The notes: generated from the sequence alone by a model not told the origin. Shown: positions 32,224 through 44,257, numbered from the stretch's first letter. The stretch: DNA of 64,000 nucleotides from Rosa chinensis (GCF_002994745.2 NC_037093.1:42946384-43010383); one strand, 5' to 3'. A program made the numbers and translations.

Positions 32224-33956
32224 CTTTTTTTTTTTTAGAATTGTATCAACTATTTTATAGATGAGTGAAATGACACATAATGACCCACCTAGTAGGGTTG
32301 TCAGAAAGAGTCGTTTTCTAAACAATTCAACCTTTTTAGCAAACAATGAAGCACATCCAAATATACCCTACACTACCTACTTAAAACTCAAATGTGTGTA
32401 GATACTGTGGCAATATTGACGACGAATCTCAAACCTGAGAAATTACGAATTCCTTCCAAAAAGAGAAGAAATTCAACCAAAATAAAAACTAAAGCCAAGC
32501 CCAAACTCCAGCCCATAAACTTGGACAAAACCCTAGTCCAATAGGCCCAGATAGAAACAACTCTCTCTAGCCCAAAGCATCCTCTAGTACGGCTATCGTT
32601 GTCACTATCAACCTCGCCCCTAGCATGACCACCACCTGCACCCCTGAGCCACACCGACAAAGAAGAGTAGCCACCATGCCTAATGACTGTAGCCCCAAAT
32701 TAATTCAAACCACCAGCAAGGCAGCCCCTCCTCTAGACTCGAGCCTCACTCCTAGCCAACTCTACTGTCACAGAAAGTCCACCACTAGCAAAGCCCAAAA
32801 GGCCTAGCCACAATCCATCACGATCGCACCACCATAAGGGAAACACAACAACGCCACCGGACAACGACCAAAGATAAGTGTTGCGCCGATAATTCATCTA
32901 CATTGTCAATTGGTTTACCTGCACCATAACAAAGACAATCGAAACTCTTCGTGAGTGAGGACCTGTGTGGTACCAGTCAAATAGACTCTGAGGTCAAGTC
33001 AATAAAAGTGTTTAGGGTTTTTGTGTACATAATAGCTTGTGTAACTTTGGATTACCTTACCCTCAAGTGGTGGAATATGATGGGTATATATAATGACCGT
33101 GTATGAAACCCGGTTGGTTTCAGATTGCAATGGGCTTTCTTGGAGCCTAAGGAAGGTTCCCGAATTCCATTGAAGTATAGTCGCAGTAGAGGTTTAGGTG
33201 AGATTGTCTTCCTCACTTGGCTGAGAAGAATTAGCGTGTAACCCACCACATCCTCAAACTCGTTCTGGAGTCTTCTAGTCTAGATTGGATGAACTTGAAT
33301 GGGATTGTTTTATTCCACACTGAGTGTTGGGCCTTAGCGCTGGGCTTAGGTTATTTAGAATGTGACGTGGAATTCGTCTACTGGACTTGGTCCATATCTG
33401 TTCTGAATAAGTTGTGGGCCTCAGCCCATATCTCATGGAGACGTACTAGATAGCTTTCCAGATTATACAGACATGATCTAGTTCTGGATTCAGCGTGAGC
33501 TCGGCTCATTCTCTTTGAGGGTAATTTGGTTCTTTCGGAGCCAAGAGACGTTTGTCCCGAAGCCGCGTGTTATTTTTGAGCTCCACAATAAAAAATCAAA
33601 CGGTCTCTTTCACCCATATCCACCACCATGTCAAAACACAAATATAGATCTCCCCAATCCACTACATCGTCAATCGCATCCACGCCAAACTGAAAAACAC
33701 TGCCCTTCATTCAATCATGTGTGCCAGTCTAGATTCACCATCAAAACCATCCCCATCCCCACCAAAGAGAACAAAAATGAGGAAGAGAAATAGGCTAAGG
33801 CTTACAGACTTCTCCATCAGCAAGAGCAGATAAGAAGAATCTTGACTCCAAGCCTAACGGCTACATTCCCAAACCCTTGTAGTGAAAAACTTAAGTCTAG
33901 GATTAACAGTTATATTATTTGCAAGTTATTACTAGAGCCATTATTACTATATACTA
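32224..33956 (-). mobile_element. Poly(A) retroposon with 13-bp TSD, split by a solo LTR
   Basis: atcaagtctacac flanks the unit exactly at 32211-32223 and 33957-33969. The minus-strand 3' end has an A-tail (T-run 32225-32236). The body is GC-richer and contains GGGCCT/AGGCCC words and a 90-codon frame (32660-32388) without a domain. No RT is present. Subtracting the inserted LTR (32879-33587), the element is about 1.0 kb. It was inserted by LINE-type machinery. Confidence 0.78.
32879..33587. mobile_element. Solo LTR (about 709 bp) inside the retroposon
   Basis: The insertion begins tgttgcgccg and ends gagctccaca (TG...CA). The flanking 5-mers are ataag (32874-32878) and ataaa (33588-33592). 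Its composition and the tatatataatg box near 33085 differ from the surrounding retroposon. The boundaries rest on a 4-of-5 TSD, so they may be off by a few bases. Confidence 0.5.
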
Positions 33957-34479
33957 ATCAAGTCTACACTTGGTCTTTACAATGAGAAGGATGGTTTGTG
34001 TAGAGTTGCATCGGTACTGGGGCGAAGGCTAGCTTTGCAAGATGTCGCAAGAAGGATGGGGGAGGGGCTTGACCCTTTCAGCTTAGGTCTTAATTTTATT
34101 TATTTGTTTATTTAATTTTTTTTTTTTTGAGAAAAAGTTATAAAATGGTCTTGAACTATAAGTTATTTGACACTTTGGTACTTTAATTTTCAAAATTATC
34201 ATTTTGGTATCTCAACTTGTACTTGTTGGTTAGCTTTTATATATGTCGTTAATAACGCCGCCAACAAACTCAAATTACAAGGGTACTTTTATCTTGTTCT
34301 TTCTCTTGCAATCCTTGAGTTTTTTTTTTCTCATCCTGATTTTTCACTCTCTCTCTCTTCCCTTTCCCCTCTACACCCAATTATTCAATATCCATCACTT
34401 CAACCCTATGTATACCCGAGAAGGCTTCTAAGTTTCTCAGAGAATAAAATAAACAAAAACCTGTTTAATCTCTCTCTCC

Positions 34480-36294
34480 CTCTAAAAAGTTTTATCAACA
34501 ATACTTTATCAAAAATTAGCAGAAATAAACCTTAAGGTCGTGCTTGTGCTCAGTTGCCGAACTCAAGCAAAACGAACAACATCCGTCGTTCTCCCTTCTT
34601 CTAAAGTCTTTCACCATGTCAACCATCGATGAGGTTACCTCATCCTTTGTTGCATCCCTGGCATTGGCTAGCAATGATGTTGTCGATCTCTCAAGAACCT
34701 CTGGAGAAGCCCAAAGGCGTGCAACGCAATCCTATATGTTTGCACGTCTTTTGGTCAAGAAGTCGGCCATGCTCAATGATCTAAACGTTTCTTCCGGCGA
34801 GTTTGGGTCCTAGATAAAAGTTTCAAGATTCATGAGAGAGCACCGAACAGATTTGTCTTTGCTTTTTATCTGCCTAGGGATCAAAACAAGGTTTTGAATG
34901 GTGGACCATGAAGATTTAATCAAGCACCTATGGTTCTTTAAGAATATGATGGCGTTACTCCCATCAATGAGGTCGACCTGAACTCACTCTTCTTTTGGGT
35001 TCGAATCAGCAACATACCACTCTTGTTCAAAGAACCTGATATGATTAGAAACATAGCTTCAGTGGCTAGTAAGTTTCTTGAAATGGGTGACAAAATTTTT
35101 GCAAATGTGAGCAAAGTTAGGGTTCATGTTGCACATGAAATTTCAAAACTCTTTGTTCTCAAGAAAACCCTAAAGTTGGCGCCTAGGGTTGAAGCTGAAA
35201 TCTCCTTTTTTTTTTTTTTTAGAATCTTATTGGCAAATGTGATCACTACAATTTGATATATCATGAGGGTGACCATTTTCCTCTACTCGATAGCCATGCT
35301 TCACTGAGTGTAGCACATGGTCCTGATGAACAAAGAGTGGAAATCGCAGGTCCCCCCTTAGGGTTTGTCACTAACAGAATTATGGATGAGCTTTTAGATT
35401 TCAAGGTGTGCAAATGCCTATATTACCGGATGCAGGTCTCTATTTCAACCCAAAAAAGGCAATAAGGGCCGCTGACCTATTATATTGCATGAAAAAGTCC
35501 TCAATTCCAAAGAGGGAGATGATGCTTCTAATCAATCTTTGCCGTTAGCAGTGATTGAAGCGTCGGAAACTGAAGTATCAGAGCATGCAGACTTTGCTCT
35601 GAGTACTTGCATGGAGCTTGAGAAAGAAAATTTAGTTGAAGCAGATAGCAACATCAAAAGCAAAGATACTTCTGAGGACCAAACAAGTGAGACTGTTCTG
35701 ACAGCAGAAAAAGAAAAAGAACACAGGGGTGACAATCGTAATCAACCTCCCTCTCATGCCAAATCTCCACATAAGCTCAAAATATTACTGCCTGAATTAT
35801 TCAAGCCACTCCTAACTGATGTACCTGCAAAGAAGCAAAAAATGTTAACGTTCACAAGCAAATTCTCTGCCAGGTCCTTAGGTATGATTGAGGCTCCTGG
35901 TAATATTCTGGTGCCTAAAGAAGTGTTGCAGCCAAGCTCTGAACCAAAGAAAAAAAGGGAAAGGCCTCTGGGTTCCAAGAATAAAAATCCCCCAAAGTCA
36001 AAGAAGATTGTTGAAGCACAAGAGCTCTGTTTAGCTTTTCTCTCTAAATCCCCTAGACAACTGTTAAGGGCAAGGAGAAAATTTAGTTTTGTTTATTTTC
36101 TTTTTCTGAACTTGCCTAATTGCTATGTATTGCTTTCATAGTTATTAGGCTTGCTTGAATAAGTGAGCATTGGTTGTCTAATGGTTGGTGCTAGCATAAC
36201 ACGTCCTAAACTTGCCCTAGAGTTGGCAAGGGAAGATATGTATCTGTGCCATTTTGGTTTGAGATGAATGAATGACTACTTTGATTCAAAAAAA
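34480..36294 (+). mobile_element. ORF1-only LINE-type retroposon (second copy type), 1.8 kb
   Basis: A 13-bp match aatctctctctcc lies at 34467-34479 and directly after the A-tail at 36295-36307. The element has one gag-like ORF region (34616-36141), a typical short 3' UTR and an A-run ending at about 36296. No endonuclease, RT or RNase H is present. Its size (about 1815 bp), organisation and AT-hook C-terminus match the element at 1019-2804, although the sequences are clearly different. The TSD is CT-rich, so it is less certain than the 17-bp one. Confidence 0.72.
34616..36141 (+). pseudogene. DUF4283/AT-hook ORF1-like protein, frame-broken
   Basis: The ORF starts at ATG 34616 with MSTIDEVTSSFVASLALASN. 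A stop at 34811-34813 ends the first part. The DUF4283-like core continues in another frame with VLNGGPWRF, EVDLNSLFFWVRI and a region (about 35100-35200) preceding a lost zinc knuckle, where a T15 run disrupts the frame. The C-terminal half (35485-36141, 218 codons) is acidic and Ser-rich and ends with the AT-hook-like KKKRERPLGSKNKNPPKSKK. Same architecture as 1345-2712. Probable nucleic-acid binding; inactive as it stands. Confidence 0.68.
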
Positions 36295-36734
36295 AATCTC
36301 TCTCTCCTCTCAAATCTCATTACTATAAGTTTTTTTCCTCACTCTTATTCATCTTTATGGGATCAATCTCAAGTCTAATTGATGGGTTATTGAATTTATG
36401 GCACTTTAAGGACAAAGTCCACAAGATTGATTATATAATAGTCACAACATAATTGAATAGAATTCTATTGTTGGAGAATGGAGATGAGTTGCATAAAAAA
36501 TGGACAGGATAAGAATGCGGCATTTTAAATGGAGAAAGCAAAAAAGATTATGTTATGACAAAAATACCCTTGTTATTTGTTTTAAGTTGAAGCCATTATT
36601 AAAGGTATGTATGAAAATTAATTGGTACAGGTTAACTGAGGTACCAAAGTGATAATTACAAATCTCGGGTAAAGAAATGTTGAATGCCTTAAATTTCAGG
36701 AACTCATTGTGACATTTTCTGTTTTGTTTTTTAA

Positions 36735-37340
36735 AGGCCTGATAGGTAAGAGGGAGATCCATCTTATCCTCTTATATTAAGAGAAGAAAAAACAGAATAC
36801 AAAGGAGGGGGACCAAAAAAAAAAAACTCCCAAAAGAACAACTTAATGCAGACGAAAGTTCGGAAGACCCAACTTGTCTTTGTTATACTGCACAAGGATG
36901 AAAGATGGAGCAATGTCCCACCAAACCAAGCTTGTAAAAGTAGCACAATAATTCACTAATGCATTAGCAACTTGGTGAGCGGAAATTCATTTGACAAATA
37001 TGATACAAGAAATTGCGCCATTCGATGTGAAACGCCTATGGAACTAAACTAGAAGTGCGAAGAAAATCAAGACTGAGAGAAGAATCCACTTCCAACCAAA
37101 TATGCTTCCAAATTCTAAACCCAGCAAGTCCAATGGCCTTGATGACCGCCATTACCTCTGTAATAACTGAACTAGGAATTTCAAGATTAGCAGAGAAAGC
37201 ACCAAGAACATGACCTTTGTAATATCGAAAAACTGCACCATATCCCCCCAAATTAGAACTATGCTTTTAAGCACCATCAAAGTTAATTTTAATCCATCCA
37301 TAAGGAGGTAGATGCTAATTAACCTCAATTATTCTGGGAG
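36735..37340 (-). mobile_element. LINE 3' fragment with RNase H
   Basis: On the minus strand the frame 37251-37036 encodes GGYGAVFRYYKGHVLGAFSA and EVMAVIKAIGLAGFRIWKHIWLEVDSS in order, the RVT_3-type RNase H of plant LINEs. Its catalytic region is incomplete at the N-terminus because of a stop just upstream. A 3'-UTR-like stretch follows, ending in ctcttacctatca at about 36740 (minus strand). The rest of the LINE is missing (5' truncation). Confidence 0.7.
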
Positions 37341-37796
37341 CACAGCTAGGGTTGCATTAGATACTAAACCGTTTCAATATCTAGAGATTCCGTATCTTGT
37401 TATACATGTTTCTGTGTGCAAGTCGACTAGCATATTGAATGTGCCCTAAGATTATCAGACATATCACATCCACTTTAGTTGCTACTTCATTATGAACCTT
37501 CTTGGTTAAAGGAAAATTAGATGAGAGATTACTACCTAGGGACTGATTTTTCATTAGCTTTTCGACTTTTCTTAAACTCAGCTTAACTTCTCTGATCACA
37601 TTTGAGTGCCTTGGCAAGAGTTAGTGGGTGTAGGGCATCTAGTCCTTTTCACAAGATTAAGGCTAGCCGTTGTCAATTGAGGACTTGCTAATTGATTGTT
37701 GAATAAAATTTAGTTCTTTTTTAGAAAAAAAATGATTTTATTATTATTATTATTACTATTATTATTATTATTATTTAGAAAAAAATAAAAAATAAA
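37341..37796. repeat. Spacer with (ATT)n microsatellite next to the copia target site
   Basis: Anonymous DNA with a 78-codon minus-strand frame (37617-37381) lacking a domain. It then has an (ATT/TTA)n tract at about 37738-37774 and A-rich sequence up to the copia insertion. Confidence 0.65.
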
Positions 37797-37801
37797 ATGA
37801 T

Positions 37802-38024
37802 TGTTCAAGTAAATCTTTATTTGTGTGTCTGGCCCAAACTATAAGTTACTTGACCTAGTGGTAATAGAGTTTAATTAGAAGAATCTAGATATTCCTATTC
37901 AATGTATGATTACCTTTCTTTGTATGATTCGGATTCTATGCATTGTAATCCTCTATATAAAGAGGCCCCTATTATCAATGAGAATATATAGCGATTTTCT
38001 CTAAATTCCCGTTTCTCTAAAACA
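37802..38024 (+). repeat. 5' LTR of copia copy 2
   Basis: 223 bp with TG...CA ends; cctctatataaagagg near 37950 is the promoter TATA region. The adjacent cgttatcagcacgagcc (38025-38041) is the presumed primer-binding region, similar to leader text seen in many plant copia elements. Confidence 0.93.
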
Positions 38025-38084
38025 CGTTATCAGCACGAGCCCTAACCCTAGCCCTAAAAACCAAAACCCTAAAACTCTTCTTAG

Positions 38085-38405
38085 TTAATCTACCACAAGC
38101 CCTAGCCCCGCAGCCCCGTGCTTGCTGCCTCCGTAGCTCCTACGTGCCCCCGCAGCTCCTTCGCGCCCCTGCACTCTAGCGTCTGCCCCCCGCAATCCTA
38201 GCAACTGCAGCCCGCAGCATCCCCGCAGTGGTCTTGCTGCCCCTGCAGCGCCCACGAACGCTCCCTCGCCGGCGACCCTGCGACAACGAGACCTCGCGAC
38301 TTAGCGATCCCTCGACCTCACAACTTCGCGACCCCGCGACCTCGTGACTTCCGACCCTGCGACTCGGCGATTCCGCAACCTTTGCGACTCCGCCACCACG
38401 CTGCA
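38085..38405 (+). repeat. GC-rich degenerate repeats in the copia leader
   Basis: The untranslated leader is strikingly GC-rich and contains repeated cagcccc/gcagctcc words (38110-38240). Tandem variants of gcgaccc-cgcgacctcg follow (38270-38395). It lies upstream of gag. Its antisense frame of 84 codons is repetitive and not credible. Confidence 0.8.
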
Positions 38406-38875
38406 ATCCTTTAAGTCTGCTTGCTTGCACTAGGACTGAAGTTCATCTCCAATCCTACAACAAGGACCAAATACGTTTTGCAATCCTAAGAGGTAAGTTT
38501 TTGAGATTAAAGTTCCGGTTTTTGAAGTTTTTCATTCCTTTCTCTTCTTTTTCTCAGGGACTTGTAGGCTCCCTTCTTCTACCCCCTTTTCTTCTTCATA
38601 AGGGAGACCAAAAGCGGAACTGTGGGGGTTCGTACTCACTCCAAGCTTGGAGCTTGTTGAGATCTCTAAACTTATAGTTTGTAGAGAATTTATGATCGAC
38701 CACTTACATCATTGTTTCGATCTAATCCAACCCCTCTTAGAATTGAATTGCTTAAAAGCGACTATGCTCGAAAATTCCTAATTTCTTGGAAGCGACTACG
38801 CTCAGAAATTTTATTTGTTTTCGTGGTAGCATTTTTCTCTCCGAAACTAACCCTAATTTCTTGTTCTCTTTCAAG

Positions 38876-39933
38876 ATGTGTAACCTGAACAAATTGGACT
38901 TTGCTCCATTGGGAACAACTGGCTCTAGATATCACAGGTGGGTTTGTGATGTCCGCCAGTATCTCAAGGCCGATGGAATCCTGGATAGGATTCTCGAGCC
39001 TAGCCAGGATGTGCTGACTGTTGAGCAAGCTCAAGCTTTGGAAGCAAATAGAGCAGCCTTAGAGGCAAATAAGGCGAAAACCATCATCCTAATGACTCGT
39101 CATATGGATGATTCGCTCCATTACGAGTGTATGAATGAAGAAGACCCCAGAAGGCTGTGGGTCTCACTCGAAGAAAGATTTGACAACTTTCATGACTCTG
39201 TGCTTCCTGACCTAGAAGTGAGATGGCATAGCCTCCGCTTCTGTGATTTCAAGTCAGTTCTTGACTACAACTCAGAAGTACTTCGCATTAAATTCTTAAT
39301 GGAATTCTGTGGTAAAGAGATCACAAATGAGATGTTGATTGAGAAGACTTTCTCTACCTTCCCCGTCTCTGCATTGATGGTTGCTAAGAACTTTCGAATC
39401 GATGTTACTTCAGGCGGATCACAAGGTTTCATGAGCTCATTGGAGCTATGAATGTCGCTGAAAAGCATGCCAACATCCTTGTAAAGAACTATAATTCAAG
39501 ATCCATGGAAATAGAGCATAGTCCGGAATCCAATTATAGTCGCACCCCTAAGAGAAGGCGCCAAGAGCGAAACCCTAACCTTAGGGATACTTCTGGACGT
39601 TTTGGTCCATATAATCGCTCTACTTGGGAAGGTAACCGCCAAAATAGGCGAACACGGAACCGAAGAGGTTAACGTAGAAAGAGAGAGGGAGGCAACACCT
39701 TTGGCCATGTTGGTGGCATCACCAACACTAAGAGCCATCTAAATGACGCTTTCAAAGCTCCTCAATCAATGAAGTCTGAGCAAAGGGATGTATGTTCTCG
39801 ATGTGGAGTATCCGGTCATTGGGCACACATTTGTAGAACTCATGAAGAAATTATCACCGCCTACAAAGCATATTGTGAAGCAAAAGAAGCTCATTATGTG
39901 GAACAAGAGGATCAAGAAGATGATCTAGAATGA
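38876..39933 (+). pseudogene. Copia gag (UBN2-type) with CCHC knuckle, frameshifted
   Basis: The start ATG at 38876 gives MCNLNKLDFAPLGTTGSRYH; in-frame ATGs upstream lie in the leader and are less likely. The UBN2/retrotran_gag-like core follows, with YLKADGILDRIL, ILMTRHMDDSLHYE and LWVSLEERFD. A frameshift near 39415 moves the frame, and an in-frame stop occurs at 39670-39672. The same frame resumes to a CCHC knuckle, CSRCGVSGHWAHIC (39793-39834, CX2CX4HX4C), and an acidic tail to TGA at 39931-39933. Gag would package the RNA. It cannot be translated whole here. Confidence 0.88.
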
Positions 39934-40481
39934 AGGGTTGAATACTAAAAATCTGGCTGGGATCAATCGATCACCAATTCTGTTTAAGTCTTTATTTTTC
40001 CAAGAGATGTAATGGGCAATTGCCATATATTTTTGTAGTAGATGCAAATGGTTTAGTCTCTCTTCAAAGTAGGCGCACCCAAAGTAAATGTGATGTCTAG
40101 GAAGGTTCTGAGATTAGTGGTACTTAAGCGAGCCTTGCTCCACTGACATCTCTCTACTCACCTGGTCACATTTTATTTGGAATTACCGAAAGAAGTTAGA
40201 AGACTACCATTGTTTTGCATTAGCTAGCATTTTGGATTAGATTTTCTTCGGTCAAAGAGACAATGATGTAACACCTTGATTACTGTCACAGACTCTCTCT
40301 ACGCTCGTAGGGCAAATCGCACCTATAAATAGCCAACGGATTTCATGCAGAAATGCATGTAGAGAACGGAAATGAGTTTCCTTTGCAATACCTCTAATGA
40401 TTGCGAATAAAGACGCATCTTAGAGAAGTTTATGTGTCTCTCTAGTGGACTTTATGTCACTATTCGAGCTATTAAATCTAA

Positions 40482-40897
40482 GGGCTAAATACAAATTACT
40501 ACCCTGTGGTTTAGGTCCAAAATCAATTCAGTCCCTGAACTTTTAATTTCATCAAAAACACCCCTGCACTTTCAATTTTGATCTAATAGGTCCAATTTGT
40601 TAGTTTTCCGATAACTGAGTTATTTAACTTGTTAATGTGGCTCATATATGGCTTATGTTTTATGATGTGGTGTCGAGGTGGTCTGCATAGTCAATTTAAG
40701 AGTGAGTCATACTATTAAAAATAAATAGTTTTTTCAACAAATAATCCAACTATAACTTGAACTCATAATAGAATATTAACGAATTTGCCCTATTAGATCA
40801 AAATTGAAAGTGTAGGGGTGTTTTTGATGAAATTAGAAGTCTAGGGACTGAATTGATTTTGGACCTAAACCACAGGGTACTAACTAATATTTAGCCC
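40482..40897. mobile_element. MULE-type MITE, 416 bp, 9-bp TSD
   Basis: The ends gggctaaatacaaattacta and the inverse of the right end are alike for about 110 bp. The target duplication is taaatctaa (40473-40481) and taaatccaa (40898-40906). The sister copia element at 63400-63412 has the site without the insert (ttggatttaa on the plus strand), which proves insertion. No ORF. A truncated relative lies at 5366-5691. Confidence 0.93.
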
Positions 40898-40906
40898 TAA
40901 ATCCAA

Positions 40907-43830
40907 TAAAGTTATGAGAGAAGATCTATTTGATTTAGACACATATTGGCTTTGTCACGACAGGATAGGTCATTCTAGTCATGATATGATGATCCGTCTA
41001 CTAAAGACTTCACATAGACATCCTTTCTTTCGATCGAAACGAAGCATGAATCAAAAGTTGATTTCTGAACTAATTATGACTGCCACTGCTGCCTTTGGCA
41101 CCGCCGCCGTCCACCACTAGCCTAGGGCTGACACAGTCCTTATCCATGACTCCATGGATAGCGTACATCATGGTGATGACACACCAGGTGATGCTGCAAT
41201 CATCAACATGCTTCAAATAGCGTTTCAGACGCTCAGGCCTGACCAAAATTCTCATTGGTTGCTTTTAAAGCCTCTCGCTCGTTTTACAAAGCCTGTTCCT
41301 TAGGGAAATTAGGACTGAGACCGTCCTATGCAAAGGATATGAAAATACTCATTATGTTCTTATATAGAATCCAAGGGGATATCTGTGGACTAGTTCAACC
41401 AACTTGCGGACGTTTAAATATCTCATGATATTGGTTGACAAGCAAACACGCTGGTCACGTGTTGTGCCATTATCCACCTGTAAATGCTGCTTATGCTACA
41501 CTTCTAGCACATATCATATGACAACGGGCTTACTCCCCGGATCATCCTCTTCCGTCAATTGGGCTTGACGATGCTAGAGAGTCTACATCAAAGACTTTCG
41601 ATGGTTATTGCATTAGGACTAATGTTGGACATTATATTCTCATGAACACACCTAATTGGTCTCGCAGAAACGACTAAGATGGTAATCCGGACATTGGTAA
41701 TGCGCACCAATTTCCTTATATCCGCTTGGCATGATGCAATATCGCATGCAGCTATGCTAATTCATCTACGACCCACTGCCACTCAATCTACCTCTGCGTT
41801 ACAGCTAGTGACTGGGTACAAATACCGTACTTACACATATTTGAGTGTGCCATTTATGTGCCAATTGCGCGGCCACAGCGCTCTATAATGGGTCCTTACA
41901 AACGAATGGGCAACTCATTTGGATTTGAGACTCCAACAATCGTCCGCCACTTAATGCCCTTGCATGGCGATCTCCTTACCGCTAGATTTGCAGATGTCAC
42001 TTTGATGAGACAGTCTTCCCGTCGTTAGGGGGAGATAAGAACACGAATGTTCAGCAGGAACAATATGAATTGTCGTGGTCTGTCCCTACTATGTCTCATC
42101 TCGATCCCTGTTAAAGTGACGAGATCACACACATTTGCTGCAAATATGCCTGCAAGGAAGGACGTCCCTACAAGAGGACGTAGTACCAGCCTACACGGAG
42201 GTAGGCATGGCGCAAACGCCAAAGAGAGTGGCAGTTTGGCGTTATAGGCCATGGCCCCAGCTAGGATGCGTGGGAGGCCTGTGAGTTCGAAGGATACTTT
42301 GGCATATTCCAATCCTTTGATCATCAAGGCTCAAAATCCGTCTCATGAGAATCTTCCAGGTTATGGTTATCGTTGGGGGACGCCTCAACGTCATAACCTA
42401 TTCCTGAGAATATAGAGCTCTATGAAAATTACACTAGTGTACATGAGACGTGGGATAGAAACTTCATCATAATTGATGATGTAGTCATGCATTTCGTTGC
42501 GCATGAGTTTGTTGAGTCCGATGATATCGAACTGCGCTCCGTTGATGAATGAATGCCAACGTAGAGAAATTTGGCCTAAATGGAAAGATACGATCCAAGT
42601 TAAGTTGGATTTTCTAACAAAGAGGAAGGTTTTTGAGCCAGTGATGCCAACACCTCCTAACATAAAACCTATTGACTAATGGGTCTTCGTTAGAAAGTGT
42701 GATAAGAAAAAGAGATGGCAATCTCGCCTTATGGCGCAAGGCTTCTCACAAAACGCCTTGGAATCGACTATGATGAGATATATTCTCTCGTAATGGATGT
42801 CATTGCACTCTACTACCCTGTCAGTTTGGTAGTTTCCGAATAACTGAACATGCAGCTTACGAATATGGTTACTATGTATCTCTATGGGGATCTAGATACA
42901 GAATATACATGAAGGTTCATGGTGAACTTCATTAACCCAAGTCAAGTGGCTCTAGACCACGGAGTGCGTTTACAAAGAGGTTGAAACGCTCACTAAAATG
43001 ACTACTTGATTGGGAAGGGATATGCCTGCGTGTTTTCATAACACTTTTCTGATTCTATCGCGGTTCATGTTGGACATGATATTTATTGGAAGCCCCTTAA
43101 AGCGCTGAACACTTGAAATCCGAGTTTGAGATGAAGGATTTTAGGAGAACACGATTATGTCTTGGTTTGAAACTTGAGTATCGTGTTGATAGATGCTTAG
43201 GCATTTTGACAAGGTCAAGCCTTCAAGCACCCCCATGATCGTCCGTAGTCTTGATCCAAAAAAGGATCCTCTTCATTCAAAGGATGATGACGAAGATGCA
43301 CTAGGGGCAGAAATGTCCTAGTTAAGTACAATAGGCGCATTATTGTATTTAGCTCAATGCACAAGACTGAACATCTCATTTGCCATGAACTTGTTAGCTA
43401 GATATAGCTTTGCGCCAACGCAACGCCATTGGATTGGTGTAAAAGATCTCTTTTGGTACTTGAGATATACGATTGATATGAGCTTATTCTATCCCTAAAG
43501 AGAGATGATGGATTCGGACCCATCACACACCAGGATTGCCGCCAACACTGGTTTGCGTCCACTTCCCATCCCAAAACGACATGTGTTTTGGAAGGTTTTG
43601 CTGATATTGGGTATTTCTCTGACCCATATAAAGGTCATTCCCAAACTGGTTAAGTGTTCACTATGGGAAAAGACTGTGATATCTTGGAGGTCTATCGAAC
43701 AGACCTTAGTCGCTATATCTTTGAACCATGCAGAGATTATTTCTCTTCACGAAATGGTTCGTGAATGTTTATGGATTGGATCCATAATTACGCATGTTCG
43801 AACAATTATAGTTTGAAGTCTACCACAGAT
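40907..43830 (+). pseudogene. Copia pol remnant: integrase, RT, RNase H
   Basis: In order: the gag-pre-integrase H/C region (40920-41030: WLCHDRIGHSSHDMM); a Thr/Ala-rich linker and part of the integrase core (41100-41650); the integrase C-terminal part (41680-41900: HAAMLIHLRPTATQSTSALQ, inside a broken frame); RT (42540-43200), starting near WPKWKDTIQVKLD; and RNase H (43505-43800), with VISWRSIEQTLVAISLNHAE. The RT YVDD motif region reads HVGHD after small deletions, and a TAA follows VSE near 42841. There are many frame breaks. Not functional. Confidence 0.85.
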
Positions 43831-44250
43831 GAGCCTACGAGCATTTAGGATGATACTTTTTCGTTTTGAACAAATGAAGCAAGGCTACATCAAAAGCGAC
43901 AACACCAAGCATAATCAGCAACAACAAACTCTCCTCAAGATCAAAGTGAACTAGGTTCAATCTGAGGACAATATGGCAGACTTGCTCACTAAGTCATTGC
44001 CTAAATTCCACTTTTGAGAAACATGTTGGTAGTATCGTTTGCGGAAGTTATCCGAACTCCAATGACCATAGTCATGAGGAGGAGATGCAGACATCAGCGG
44101 GAGGTGTCTACATGTATGGTCTCGAAACGTGAAAGGTGTGTTGTGGTCTTTTTCCTCTTCGACCGAGGTTATTTTTGTCCCACTGGGTTTTTGTTACTCG
44201 GCAAGGTTTTTAGCGAGGCAACGAGAGAAGCACTGCGTTTAGGCGACACA

Positions 44251-44257
44251 AGGGGAG
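44251..44257 (+). other. Polypurine tract of copia copy 2
   Basis: aggggag lies directly before the 3' LTR; this is the expected plus-strand primer site. Confidence 0.8.

Larger units (their letters stand above)
34129..36721. mobile_element. Degenerate MULE-type element interrupted by a retroposon
   Basis: Left text (34129-34305: gagaaaaagttataaaatgg, then attatcattttggtatctca and caagggtacttttat) matches the inverse of 36550-36720 with gaps. Flanking 9-mers are T-runs (34120-34128) and ttttgtttt (36722-36730), so the duplication is possible but low complexity. Without the insert it is about 0.77 kb, with no ORF of its own. Confidence 0.55.

Noticed and set aside
41070..41255. Antisense frame shared with 63052-63237
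   Set aside because: Same reason: it is antisense to the copia linker and integrase region and has no independent support.
42025..42327. 100-codon antisense frame in copia copy 2, also present in copy 3 (61980-62357)
   Set aside because: It is conserved only because the two elements are homologous; it runs against pol and has no domain or start context.
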